DNA of 28,276 bases from DASVWZ01 sp036392935 (GCA_036392935.1 DASVWZ010000274.1:1-28276), one strand, 5' to 3'. Shown: positions 7,647 to 15,373, numbered from the stretch's first letter. Translations and numbers: made by a program. The notes: generated from the sequence alone by a model not told the origin.

Positions 7647-7716
7647 CTTTTAGCGATCGCTCAGCATGAAAAATGGTTGGGGGATGGGTGTGTTGCCCTG
7701 GCAGGGATTTGATATT

Positions 7717-7810
7717 CCCATACATTCGCAAAGAACGCGAATGTATGGGGCACCCGGCGCATGCATGGGCACCCGGCGCATGCATGGGCACCCGGCGAAT
7801 GTATGGGTCA
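7717..7810. repeat. REP-like palindrome, copy 3, with tandem half-units
   Basis: A perfect 13-bp stem (7717-7729 with 7737-7749) is followed by two identical 19-nt units GGCGCATGCATGGGCACCC (7756-7774, 7775-7793) and a third diverged unit (7794-7810) ending in GAATGTATGGGTCA. The half-units look like the right arm of the palindrome amplified with small changes, as by slippage or repeated unequal exchange. Confidence 0.75.
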
Positions 7811-8116
7811 TCGGTTACGAAAATGGTTCGAAAAGGCGAGGAGCGGGTGAAGTCAAAAGCTGACTGCACCCGCCCTGGTGGAGGGAAAATCGGGGTAAAT
7901 CACAATCGCGAGAGTATGCGCAGGGGGCGGGATCAACAATCCAGCCATGGCTGTATGTGCTCTAAGGACATTGTGTAGAAAGTTTTCTCTGGGGGGAAAT
8001 GCAGTCTGTGCGGGGGAGTGGAGGGACGCACGAGCGGAAGTCCGCATCTACGTGTTAGTCGCCGCCGGGCGGTTTGATGGACGAGTGCGCCCTGCCACAA
8101 ATAAGTTGGCGTCGGT
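7811..8116. other. gene-free stretch before the metallothionein-like gene
   Basis: About 300 nt without a convincing reading frame on either strand. It includes G-rich runs (near 7920, 7992 and 8014) and short inverted words, but I recognise no RNA family, terminator or riboswitch. Confidence 0.35.
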
Positions 8117-8122
8117 TAGAAT
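8117..8122 (+). promoter_or_regulatory. candidate -10 box of the metallothionein-like gene
   Basis: TAGAAT matches the sigma70 -10 consensus at five of six positions and would start transcription near 8129, about 19 nt before the ATG at 8148. A -35 box is poor (TGCCAC at 8093-8098, 18-nt spacing), which would fit an activated or metal-regulated promoter, but no operator can be named. Confidence 0.35.
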
Positions 8123-8147
8123 AGTCAGCCTGAAAGGAAACTAAAAA

Positions 8148-8306
8148 ATGCCTAATACACACAAATGCGCTCACCCGTCGTGCCAATGTCAGATTGATGT
8201 ATCGCAGAAATATTGCAGCGAGATATGCAAGGACGCGGGGAGCAAGGAAATCGAGATCGGATGCGAATGCGAGCATCCGGCGTGCCTGGAACTGGAGCAG
8301 GGCTGA
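8148..8306 (+). CDS. small metallothionein-like cysteine-rich protein
   Basis: A 52-residue frame begins MPNTHKCAHPSCQCQIDVSQ and contains eight cysteines (7, 12, 14, 23, 27, 39, 41, 46) plus three histidines (5, 9, 43). The order KCAxxxCxCxID near the start, KYCSEICKDA in the middle and GCECEHPAC at the end follows the layout of bacterial SmtA/BmtA metallothioneins (KCAC..C.C.VD, YYCC..CA, GC.H..C.C), which bind Zn2+ or Cd2+ in a Cys/His cluster in the cytosol. It has one cysteine fewer than the nine I recall for SmtA. An AAAGGA site stands 10 nt before the ATG and a TAGAAT box further upstream. No transporter or SmtB-type regulator is adjacent. Metal binding itself is inferred from the motif. 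Confidence 0.75.
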   Translation: MPNTHKCAHPSCQCQIDVSQKYCSEICKDAGSKEIEIGCECEHPACLELEQG

Positions 8307-8345
8307 TCGCTGATCGCGTCGCGGGCCGAGGACACAAGAATGCAG

Positions 8346-8366
8346 GCGCCGTCAGAGAGACGGCGC
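8346..8366. terminator. hairpin between convergent genes
   Basis: GCGCCGTC, loop AGAGA, GACGGCGC form a perfect 8-bp GC-rich stem 39 nt after the metallothionein-like stop and 32 nt after the stop of the convergent YtxH gene. No T-run follows on either strand, so it is a terminator-like structure rather than a clear Rho-independent terminator. Confidence 0.4.
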
Positions 8367-8398
8367 GAGTGGGTGCAGCCGCAGTGCAGAGGCGGGAA

Positions 8399-8797
8399 TC
8401 AGCCTCCGTAGGTGCCAGTGGCGGATTTTTTCCCGGCATCGGAGAAGCGGTCGCGTACCTTCTGCGCGATGTTATTGCGAGTTTCTTCGCCGCTGGCGGG
8501 AGCGAACAACAGGGCGAGGCCGAATCCGACGCCGGCGCCAATCACTGCGGCGCCTGCCGCGTTAAGGACGCGATGATCGTCGCCGTTACCGGTGACATCC
8601 TGACGGATGCGGGAGACGCGGCGGGACGCGGTTTCATACAGGTCTTTGGCCTGATCTTTCCAGTCGCCGTATTTGTCGCGGGCGCGATCGTTGACGTCAT
8701 CGAGGTTGTCAGCGAGGCGGTCGCGGAGGCCATCGAGCAGATAAAGGCCGGCACCCAGCATTACGTTGAATAGAATTCGCTCTTTTCGCATTTTCAT
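8399..8797 (-). CDS. YtxH-domain protein
   Basis: The chosen start (8797) follows a strong GAGAGGAGC site; an upstream in-frame ATG at 8962 would overlap the neighbouring gene and lacks such a site. The 132-residue product has an amphipathic N-terminal part (DGLRDRLADNLDDVNDRARDKYGDWK, in pieces) and then a YtxH-type segment: AAGAAVIGAGVGFGLALLFAP (about 80-100, one membrane-spanning or membrane-associated helix) followed by SGEETRNNIAQKVRDRF. YtxH proteins are small stress-associated membrane proteins of unknown biochemical role, described first as general-stress proteins in Bacillus. It lies 91 nt downstream of the LEA-like gene on the same strand, and together they suggest a stress or desiccation unit. 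Confidence 0.75.
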   Translation of the reverse strand: MKMRKERILFNVMLGAGLYLLDGLRDRLADNLDDVNDRARDKYGDWKDQAKDLYETASRRVSRIRQDVTGNGDDHRVLNAAGAAVIGAGVGFGLALLFAPASGEETRNNIAQKVRDRFSDAGKKSATGTYGG

Positions 8798-8888
8798 AGA
8801 AAGCTCCTCTCGGTATTTCGGGCATTGAGATGCAGGACGGCAATTTGCCGTTGGCAGCGAGAGGATTGAGTTGTGTGCGGCGGCGGGA

Positions 8889-9389
8889 CTAATTCTTGTC
8901 GCTAACTTTGCCGGCGGTATCCTGGGCGGCCTTCTTGGTTGCGTTCGCGCCTTTTTTGACACCCTCTGAGGTCTTATCGGCGGCCTGAGTCAGTGCGTCG
9001 GCGGTTGAGCTAGCGGCTTTTTGAGTTGCGGTGGAAGTGCTGTGGGCGGCGTGTTTGGTGGCGTCGGCGGTTGCTCCGGCGGCTTTGGTGGTAGCATCGG
9101 CGGTTTTCGAAGCCGCGGTTCCGGTGGCGCTCTTGGTGGCGTCAACGGTTTTGTGTGTGGCGTTGGCGGTGGATGATCCGACGGTTTTTGCGGTCTTGGT
9201 GGTGGCGTCTCCGGTGGCGGTGGCGGCGTGCTTGGTGCCTTCGGTGGTCGCGTGCGCGGCTTTTTTGGTAGCGTCGGCGGTGCTGGACGCGGCTTGTTTC
9301 ATATCGTCGGAGGCCGAAGTGCTGGACTGGGCCAGGGCGGTGGTTGCTGAGCACAGCGAAAGAGCAAGTATGGCGAGCGCGATTTTCAT
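8889..9389 (-). CDS. secreted LEA-like/apolipoprotein-like helical repeat protein
   Basis: A signal peptide (MKIALAILALSLCSATTALA, cleavage after ALA) is followed by about 145 residues of low-complexity Ala/Thr/Lys/Asp sequence with a loose 7-11-residue rhythm (STADATKKAAHATTEG, TADATTKAAGATADATK, TADALTQAADKTSEGV). This matches group 3 late-embryogenesis-abundant-like proteins, hydrophilic chains that fold into amphipathic helices on drying and protect membranes or proteins. It would act in the periplasm. A GAGGAGA site precedes the ATG. The next gene downstream on the same strand encodes a YtxH-domain protein. Composition bias means other helical coiled repeats are possible; the family call rests on pattern, not on unique motifs. 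Confidence 0.65.
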   Translation of the reverse strand: MKIALAILALSLCSATTALAQSSTSASDDMKQAASSTADATKKAAHATTEGTKHAATATGDATTKTAKTVGSSTANATHKTVDATKSATGTAASKTADATTKAAGATADATKHAAHSTSTATQKAASSTADALTQAADKTSEGVKKGANATKKAAQDTAGKVSDKN

Positions 9390-9452
9390 GGCATTCTCCT
9401 CGAGAAATTGACGCTGATGAACGGGATGCAGTTTACCACAGGCTTTCGGCGG

Positions 9453-11795
9453 TCAGAATGAGATTCCGATGCCGCCGGAGGCGAGTTGCTGGCGCAGCGG
9501 GCCGGGAACGGTGCGCGCGCCGGGAGCGAAATCGTAGAGGCCGGGAGCGCTGTAGTCCTGGAGATGGTTTAACGACTTGCCCCACCAGTTGGGCTGAGGA
9601 GACAGGGTCTCGCGGAAGTCGGTGCGCACGAAGAAGCGAGGCGTGATCTGGTATTTGACTCCGCCGCCGTATTGCACGCCGAATTGGAAGATGCCTCCGC
9701 CTTCAAGCGGCGGACGGCTACCGAAGTTGTAGGCGTCGACGATGAGGCCGACGTCTTTGACGGTGGCATCGAGGACGCGATTTTTATCGGGCTTGGAGTC
9801 GGTGAGGCGGATCAACTGGAAAACCGGGCCAGCAGCGGCGTAGGGGCGAAAGCGTTTGCCATTCGGGCGGGCGTGGAAGAGCAGGTTGTAGGAGAACTGG
9901 CGAATCTGACCGTCATCGTAGAGCGGAGCGGGATTGACTCCGGCGACGGAGCTGGCAGTTGAGATGATCAGCGCGGCGTCATTGTAGGTGTAGCCGAACT
10001 CGTTGGAAAAATGGCGCCAGGAATTGAGCGTGGCTTTCGCGGCGATTCCCCATCCGGGTTGCAGTTCGTTCATGGAGGCAAGGTGATCGGTGTATCCGAT
10101 GGGCGGCGGAGCTTCGAGGGTAAAGGTGATGTGCTGGACGTCAAAGGGTGATCCGGCGAACATGGAGTAACCGCCGCTGACGCTGAATTCGAGGTGGGTG
10201 GCGTAGTTGGTGGGCGCGCCGGGGAGCGCAAATGATGGCGCGATCGAGCCGGGATCTTTAGGACCGCCTTTGGGCATGCTGAGATTGGGGCGGGAGACAA
10301 CTTCGTACTGTTCGCCGCCGACGTGCAGCATTTTGGGCTCGCCGCTGTTTTCATCTTTTTTGTGAGTCATGCCCCAAACCATGCGCACGCCGGAGTAGCC
10401 CTGATAGACGATGTTGCCGCGAAAAGCGTCGTCGCGCAGATAAAGGACGGTGTTGCGTCCGAAGCGCTCGACGGCAGGCGGTTTGGCTCGGACCTCGAGC
10501 TGCGATGAATCGGGGACGTCGGCGCGGTGGGGATTGGCGCAGCCGTTGATTCGAACGACGGCGATGCGACCGTCGGTGATGAGAGTGTCCCCGGTGGCGT
10601 TTTTGGCGTCGCGCGGAACCCAGGGGCGATCGATGTAGCTGACGCCTTCGACGCAGCCAGTGAGCCAGAGATCGTCGATGACTTTGCCGCGCTCTTCGTC
10701 GATGTGTTCGTCGATCAGGTGAATCATCGACTTGGTCTGCTTGTTGATGCCGATTCCGGAGTCGTGCGTAGCCGTCGAGCTGAAGATGGGCTGGCCATCG
10801 AAGGCTCCGGGCTGGGAATAGATTCGTAAGTGGTGACGGGCAAAAAAGGTGTCGAGGGTTTTGGAGAAGACCATGGTTGGCGGCTGGCCATTGAGCACGA
10901 GGGTGGAGACCGGTCCTTCTTTATAGCCCTGATTTTCGATGACGGAACGCATGACGCCATATTTGGATTGGGTGCTGAGGGGATCGGCGGGCACCCAGCC
11001 GGCAGCGTCGAAGGCTTTGCGAATGGAGTCTTCCGAACCGACATAAAGAAGAGTGATGAGATCGGAGGGAGTAACGGGTTTGGTGGTCTCGGTGCGGAAT
11101 GGCAAGGGATGGATCAAGTCGGTCAGTTGAGTTTGCTGTTCCGGATTCATGAGGAGCGGGGGAATGTCATCGAAGTCGCGCGAGACGGGGATGGGATCGT
11201 TGACGCGGACAGTGAGTTCGGTGCCGACGGGCAGAATTATTTCCGACTCGGGAATGCGGAAGGCGCTAACCGCGGCCGAGGCTGCGAAGAGTTGCGACAT
11301 GGGATCGAGGCTGGCGGCGGAAATGGCGAGACCGGAGATGACCTTGGAAGTGCTGGCGGTGGCGCGAATGCCGTGGATGACGCCTTTGGCGTCGACGGTC
11401 TCGCGGGAGTTATCGACGCCGGTCACCGATGCGGCGAGCGGCTGAGGCTGACCATCGGGGAGAATCAGGGTATCGAAACCAAGGTTCAGGAGCGCGGTCT
11501 CGTGGGAAAAGCCGATGCCGATGCGGCGCACGCGGACGATGGTCCCGCGCAGTTCGGTGTTGAGAGGCAGCACGATGTGGCCGTCGATCACGACTGGCTG
11601 AATGAGGATTGCGGAAATCGGATCGTCTTTTTTGCTGCCGAAGGAGGAGATGGTTTGCCGCAGGCGGATGTGCAGGATGTTGCCCTGCGGTACGGCTTGC
11701 GGCGTGGGTTCAACGATGGTTGCCGACGATGCAGCCGATGCGGTTAGCAGGCACAGAATTCCCAACAAGGAAATTGCTGATTTGAATGAGGTCAT
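9453..11795 (-). CDS. exported LssY_C-domain protein with C-terminal beta-barrel
   Basis: From the ATG at 11795 the protein has 780 residues and a signal peptide (KSAISLLGILCLLTASAASSA). An N-terminal beta-rich part (about 30-235) is followed by a segment matching the LssY C-terminal domain (about 242-392: TPSDLITLLYVGSEDSIRKA, GWVPADPLSTQSKYGV, HLRIYSQP, DDLWLTGCVEGVSYIDRP). The last 200 residues look like an outer-membrane beta-barrel: alternating hydrophobic strands, PYAAAGPVFQLI, FGVQYGGGVKYQITPRFFVR, with a terminal GIGISF. An in-frame ATG 57 nt upstream is less likely because the signal peptide would be displaced; the ribosome site is weak at both. LssY_C is usually fused to membrane PAP2 or DedA-type parts; a barrel fusion is uncommon to my knowledge. 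Function unknown, probably envelope. It is 137 nt downstream of the kinase gene on the same strand. Confidence 0.65.
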   Translation of the reverse strand: MTSFKSAISLLGILCLLTASAASSATIVEPTPQAVPQGNILHIRLRQTISSFGSKKDDPISAILIQPVVIDGHIVLPLNTELRGTIVRVRRIGIGFSHETALLNLGFDTLILPDGQPQPLAASVTGVDNSRETVDAKGVIHGIRATASTSKVISGLAISAASLDPMSQLFAASAAVSAFRIPESEIILPVGTELTVRVNDPIPVSRDFDDIPPLLMNPEQQTQLTDLIHPLPFRTETTKPVTPSDLITLLYVGSEDSIRKAFDAAGWVPADPLSTQSKYGVMRSVIENQGYKEGPVSTLVLNGQPPTMVFSKTLDTFFARHHLRIYSQPGAFDGQPIFSSTATHDSGIGINKQTKSMIHLIDEHIDEERGKVIDDLWLTGCVEGVSYIDRPWVPRDAKNATGDTLITDGRIAVVRINGCANPHRADVPDSSQLEVRAKPPAVERFGRNTVLYLRDDAFRGNIVYQGYSGVRMVWGMTHKKDENSGEPKMLHVGGEQYEVVSRPNLSMPKGGPKDPGSIAPSFALPGAPTNYATHLEFSVSGGYSMFAGSPFDVQHITFTLEAPPPIGYTDHLASMNELQPGWGIAAKATLNSWRHFSNEFGYTYNDAALIISTASSVAGVNPAPLYDDGQIRQFSYNLLFHARPNGKRFRPYAAAGPVFQLIRLTDSKPDKNRVLDATVKDVGLIVDAYNFGSRPPLEGGGIFQFGVQYGGGVKYQITPRFFVRTDFRETLSPQPNWWGKSLNHLQDYSAPGLYDFAPGARTVPGPLRQQLASGGIGISF

Positions 11796-11932
11796 TAATA
11801 AGCCCGATTGGAGGTTGGAGCGTACGCCCGGTCTTCTGTGGCAGACGAACATTGTATCGCAGCGAGGGCGACAATTCGTAGGACAAAATTGGCCGAGATC
11901 GGCGGCGTGAGGATGCTCTTGATGGAGATGAA

Positions 11933-13414
11933 TCAGGCGCGCGTTGCGGAAATGGCAGGCGAAGTTGACGCCGGGCGCGTGGCTTTAAAGATCGGGAGAC
12001 CGAAAGAGAAAACCGATCCGCTACCCTGCTGCGTGACCACGCTGATGGCGCCGCCGTGGGCTTCGACGATGACTTTTGCGATGGCCAGGCCCATCCCGGT
12101 GCCGGGCGCGGTGTAGCGCTGGTGCTGGCCACGATAAAACTTTTCGAAGATCATGCCCTGCTCGAAGGAATCGATGCCGGGACCGCGGTCGGCCACGCTG
12201 GTGATGACCTGATCGGCTTTGACTTCGGCGGTGATTTTGATGGGCGTGCCGGCGGGCGAATACCTGCCAGCGTTGTCGAGCAAATGCATGAGGACTTCGC
12301 TGATGCGCTTGGCGTCCATGCGAACTGAAGGCAGGTCTGGCGGGAGATTTACTTCCACGGGATGGTTTTCGAGTGAGGCTTTGGCATCGTGCAGGGCTGG
12401 ATCGAGGGCGTCGCGAAGGGAATGCTGCTCGAGATCGAGTTTGAAAAGGCCGGCGTCGAGCTGCGCCATCTCAGAAGCTTCGCCAACCAGGCGGTTGAGG
12501 CGATCGGTTTCTTCGTCGATGACCATGAGGAGATCGCGTCGGCCGGAGTCGTCGAGGGCTGCTCCGGAAAGAAGCGTGGTGACGCTGGCTTTGATGGAAG
12601 TCAGCGGAGTTCTGAATTCGTGGGTGACGGAATCGAGTAAGGCAGAGCGCAGGCGTTCGTTTTCCTGCATGGCGCGATTTTTGCTGAGGGCCTCGAGCGC
12701 ACGGGCACGCTCAATGGCCAGCCCGGCGAGGCTTCCAAGGGCTTCGAGGGTGCCGTGGGAAAGCTCGTATCCGGCGACGCCCAAAGCCCCTACGGTGCGA
12801 ACGCCAAGACGAAGCGGTACGTAGGAGACTCCGGATTGAGTTGTGGCTTCGCCGCGCAGCATGGTTGAACGCAACACGGATTCGTCGATGGCGGCGTCTT
12901 GCGGCGAGGAACGGTAGATGGTGGGCAGATCGGCGGCAATAACGGCGACACTTTTAACAGAGAACGTTTCCTGGATGTAAGCGGGCAGAGAATTCAGCAG
13001 ATCGAGGACATTTTCTGACGCGAGCAAGCGCTGACTCAATCCGTAGAGGCGCTCAACTTCGCGGCGGCGTTGGCGGGCACCTTCGGCTTCGCGGCGGGCG
13101 CGTTCGGCAAGGTTGCTGGCAACGAGTGCCGTGACCAGAAAGGCGATCAACGCGACCCAATTCTGCGGGTCAGCGATGGTGAAGGTGCCGATGGGAGGCA
13201 GGAAAAAAAAGTTGAAGGCGGCGGTGGCAGTGATAGCGAGAACCACGGCGTAACGCAATCCCCAGTAGCCGGAACTGAGCAGGACGGCGACGAGGAACAT
13301 TAGCGCGACGGTGGTGGGGTTGATACGCAGGCGGAAGTCAATCGCGGTGATGGCGCCGACCACCGCAATGACAACGGTGTAGCGCCACGCCTGGGTTTGA
13401 ACGGCGCTTTTCAC
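11933..13414 (-). CDS. membrane histidine kinase, C-terminal half of a split KdpD
   Basis: The 493-residue protein starts with GTG (13414). Residues 10-105 hold four membrane segments of the DUF4118/KdpD type (IDFRLRINPTTVALMFLVAV, RYAVVLAITATAAFNFFFLP); 125-240 form a GAF-like domain; 250-475 form the kinase. The H-box is DSVTHEFRTPLTSIKAS with His265; N-box HLLDNAGRYSP (Asn381); G1 DRGPGID; F-box FEKFYRG; G2 GTGMGLAIAK. This equals the C-terminal half of E. coli KdpD. The N-terminal half is the divergent gene at 13469. Together they have 867 residues against about 894 in E. coli KdpD, so nothing is missing. It would phosphorylate KdpE at low K+ or turgor. No ribosome site is visible; TACAAT 6 nt before the GTG suggests a leaderless message. 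Confidence 0.85.
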   Translation of the reverse strand: MKSAVQTQAWRYTVVIAVVGAITAIDFRLRINPTTVALMFLVAVLLSSGYWGLRYAVVLAITATAAFNFFFLPPIGTFTIADPQNWVALIAFLVTALVASNLAERARREAEGARQRRREVERLYGLSQRLLASENVLDLLNSLPAYIQETFSVKSVAVIAADLPTIYRSSPQDAAIDESVLRSTMLRGEATTQSGVSYVPLRLGVRTVGALGVAGYELSHGTLEALGSLAGLAIERARALEALSKNRAMQENERLRSALLDSVTHEFRTPLTSIKASVTTLLSGAALDDSGRRDLLMVIDEETDRLNRLVGEASEMAQLDAGLFKLDLEQHSLRDALDPALHDAKASLENHPVEVNLPPDLPSVRMDAKRISEVLMHLLDNAGRYSPAGTPIKITAEVKADQVITSVADRGPGIDSFEQGMIFEKFYRGQHQRYTAPGTGMGLAIAKVIVEAHGGAISVVTQQGSGSVFSFGLPIFKATRPASTSPAISATRA

Positions 13415-13468
13415 ACCCGCATTGTACGATAGAAAGCTATAATTTCAGGTCACGTTCGAGCTACTGCG
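13415..13468. promoter_or_regulatory. divergent promoter region between the two kdpD halves
   Basis: Only 54 bp separate the two start codons. A perfect TATAAT is at 13438-13443 on the plus strand, giving a start near 13450 for the kdpD/kdpE side, though no good -35 box lies at 17 nt. On the minus strand TACAAT (13426-13421) ends 6 nt before the GTG at 13414, so transcription would begin at or next to the start codon. The two -10 elements nearly touch, so the two promoters probably compete or share an activator (inference). Confidence 0.5.
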
Positions 13469-14593
13469 ATGACAAAAACCCCCGAAGAATGGCTGGAAGA
13501 AGTCTCTCCGGAAAAATCTCGCGGGATATTCAAACTTTTTCTCGGGTACGCTCCCGGCGTAGGGAAAACTTACAACATGCTGAGCGAGGCCATCCGCAGG
13601 GCCAGCCGCGGCGAAGACGTTGCCATTGGGGTGGTGGAAACCCACGGCCGCAAGGGGATTGCCGAACTGGCAAGCCGACTGGACCGAATTCCGCTGCGCA
13701 AAATCGAGTACAAGGGGACGGTGTTCGATGAGATGGACGTGGACACCATCATCGCGCGCAAACCTTCGGTGGTGCTGGTCGATGAACTTGCGCACACAAA
13801 TATTGAAGGCAGCAAACACGCGAAACGGTACGAAGATGTGATGGAGATTCTTGAGGGCAAGATCGACGTTCTATCGACCATGAACGTGCAGCATATCGAA
13901 AGCCTGGGGCCGACGGTGCAGCAGATCACAGGGACGCAGGTGCGGGAGACGGTGCCGGACTGGGTGATGCAGCGGGTGGATGAGATTGTATTGGCCGATT
14001 TGACTCCGCAGGCGCTGCAGAAACGCATGCTGCGCGGAGATATTTATCCGGTGGACCGGGCGCAGCGAGCGCTGTCACATTTTTTTCGGCCGGGAAATTT
14101 GATCGCGTTGCGGGAACTAGCGCTGCGTCAGGTGACGCAGGTGGTGGATCGCAGCCTGGATCAGTTGCTGGAAAAAGACGAAAACCAGCAGGCGCACACG
14201 GTGCGCGAGCGGATCGCGGTGTGCATCAGTTCGAATCCGGCGGCACAGTATCTGATTGCGCGAGGTTCGCGCATGGCGCAGGCGATCGACGGTGAGCTGT
14301 ATGTGTTCTATGTCGACATTGGCGCGGACACGCGGCCGGAAGATCAAAGATCGTTGGCGGAAAATATTAAGTTCGCCGAGCATCTGGGAGCGCGGGTAGT
14401 GCGCGCGCCGGGGAAAAGCGTGGCGGACGGCCTGCGGCAATTTGTGAAGGACAGTCACATCACGCACGTGATTTTTGGGCGATCGGCGCGCACGGGATGG
14501 CAACGGTATCTTTATTTATCGGCGATCCAGAGATTTCTTCGCGATGCGCCATCGGTCGACGTGCATATTGTGACGCAGGAGGCGCGTTCGTGA
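13469..14593 (+). CDS. kdpD: KdpD N-terminal sensing half (KdpD + Usp domains)
   Basis: The 374-residue cytosolic protein has the KdpD domain (about 18-230) with the modified Walker A GYAPGVGKTY (26-35), the ETHGRK motif (57-62), the Walker B VVLVDELAHTN (101-111) and STMNVQHIESL; then a universal-stress-protein domain (about 245-370) with VCISSNP and HVIFGRSARTGW. It has no membrane segment and no kinase domain: the chain ends exactly where the first transmembrane helix of full-length KdpD would begin. In E. coli this half binds ATP and c-di-AMP or K+ signals are read nearby (family knowledge); here it must act in trans on the divergent kinase. It overlaps kdpE by 4 nt (GTGA), which indicates co-translation. 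Confidence 0.9.
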   Translation: MTKTPEEWLEEVSPEKSRGIFKLFLGYAPGVGKTYNMLSEAIRRASRGEDVAIGVVETHGRKGIAELASRLDRIPLRKIEYKGTVFDEMDVDTIIARKPSVVLVDELAHTNIEGSKHAKRYEDVMEILEGKIDVLSTMNVQHIESLGPTVQQITGTQVRETVPDWVMQRVDEIVLADLTPQALQKRMLRGDIYPVDRAQRALSHFFRPGNLIALRELALRQVTQVVDRSLDQLLEKDENQQAHTVRERIAVCISSNPAAQYLIARGSRMAQAIDGELYVFYVDIGADTRPEDQRSLAENIKFAEHLGARVVRAPGKSVADGLRQFVKDSHITHVIFGRSARTGWQRYLYLSAIQRFLRDAPSVDVHIVTQEARS

Positions 14594-15285
14594 ACGAGCG
14601 TCCGCATGTGCTGATTGTGGACGACGAACCGCAGATCACGCGCGTGCTGCGGACGAGTTTGTCGGCGCAGGGATATGACATCCGGATTGCGAACAGCGGC
14701 GAAATGGCGCTGGAGATCATGAAAGATTGGGCGCCGAATTTGATCATTACGGATTTGTCGATGCCGTCAATTGACGGGGTGCAGCTGACGCGGGAGGTGC
14801 GGACGGTATCGCAGGTGCCGATTCTGGTGCTTTCGGTGCGCGAGCAGGAAAGACAGAAAGTTGAGGCCTTGGATGCGGGCGCGGATGATTACGTCACCAA
14901 GCCTTTCGGGATGAATGAACTGCTGGCGCGGGTGCGAGCGCACCTGCGGCGATTGCCGAAGCAAGAGGATGCTGCGCCGGATGTGTCATCGATTGGCGAT
15001 TTCAGAATCGATCTGGCGACGCGAACCGTAACAGTTGCCGGCCGGGAATTGAAGCTGACGCCGAAGGAATTTGATCTGCTGCTGTTTCTGGCGTCGCATC
15101 CGCGGCGAGTGATTCCGCACCGGAGGATTCTGAGCGCGGTGTGGGGACCGAATTGCACGGAGCAATCGGAGTATCTGCGGGTGTTTATCGGCCAGCTACG
15201 GAAGAAGGTTGAGAAGGACCCGTCGTCGCCGCGTTATCTGCTGACGGAACGATGGGTCGGCTACCGTTTTGAGCCGGGCGATTGA
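14590..15285 (+). CDS. kdpE: response regulator KdpE
   Basis: The start is GTG at 14590, inside the stop of the preceding gene (GTGA overlap), with AGGAGG 7 nt upstream; a longer in-frame ATG at 14497 would read through the end of KdpD and is rejected. The 231-residue product is an OmpR/PhoB-type regulator: receiver domain 5-120 with acidic pocket DDE (11-13), phospho-acceptor Asp55 in ITDLSMP, conserved Ser/Thr region and Lys104 in DYVTKPF; winged-helix DNA-binding domain about 135-228 (LTPKEFDLLLFLASHP, RVFIGQLRKKVE, GYRFEPGD). Next to kdpFABC and the KdpD half it is clearly KdpE, the activator of potassium-pump transcription. Confidence 0.95.
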   Translation: MNERPHVLIVDDEPQITRVLRTSLSAQGYDIRIANSGEMALEIMKDWAPNLIITDLSMPSIDGVQLTREVRTVSQVPILVLSVREQERQKVEALDAGADDYVTKPFGMNELLARVRAHLRRLPKQEDAAPDVSSIGDFRIDLATRTVTVAGRELKLTPKEFDLLLFLASHPRRVIPHRRILSAVWGPNCTEQSEYLRVFIGQLRKKVEKDPSSPRYLLTERWVGYRFEPGD

Positions 15286-15302
15286 GCCTTCCTTACGAAC
15301 TT

Positions 15303-15319
15303 TTTATGTCTCCCTTACC
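15303..15319 (+). promoter_or_regulatory. possible KdpE-binding site
   Basis: TTTATG and CTTACC are separated by 5 nt, an 11-nt half-site spacing. As I remember it the E. coli KdpE box reads TTTATA-N5-TTTACA; the two halves match at 5 of 6 and 4 of 6 positions. It lies in the 88-nt gap between kdpE and the first pump gene, where a pump promoter would be controlled. No strong -35/-10 pair is visible after it, as expected for an activated promoter. Confidence 0.45.
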
Positions 15320-15373
15320 CCTCTCTTAGTTGCGCGATGTTGGAATAACCGTTCAGGCAAACGAGGCACCGCT

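Noticed and set aside
10830..11747. 305-codon open frame antisense to the LssY_C gene
   Set aside because: Gly/Asp/Glu-rich with no domain; the opposite strand has a signal peptide and recognisable domains.
14228..14245. GTTCGAATCC-like words as tRNA T-loops (also near 19008 and 4566)
   Set aside because: They lie inside well-supported coding frames and no cloverleaf or acceptor stem surrounds them.
14497..14589. Longer KdpE start at ATG 14497
   Set aside because: It would read 31 extra residues inside kdpD, without conservation; GTG 14590 has an AGGAGG site and the family's normal N-terminus.
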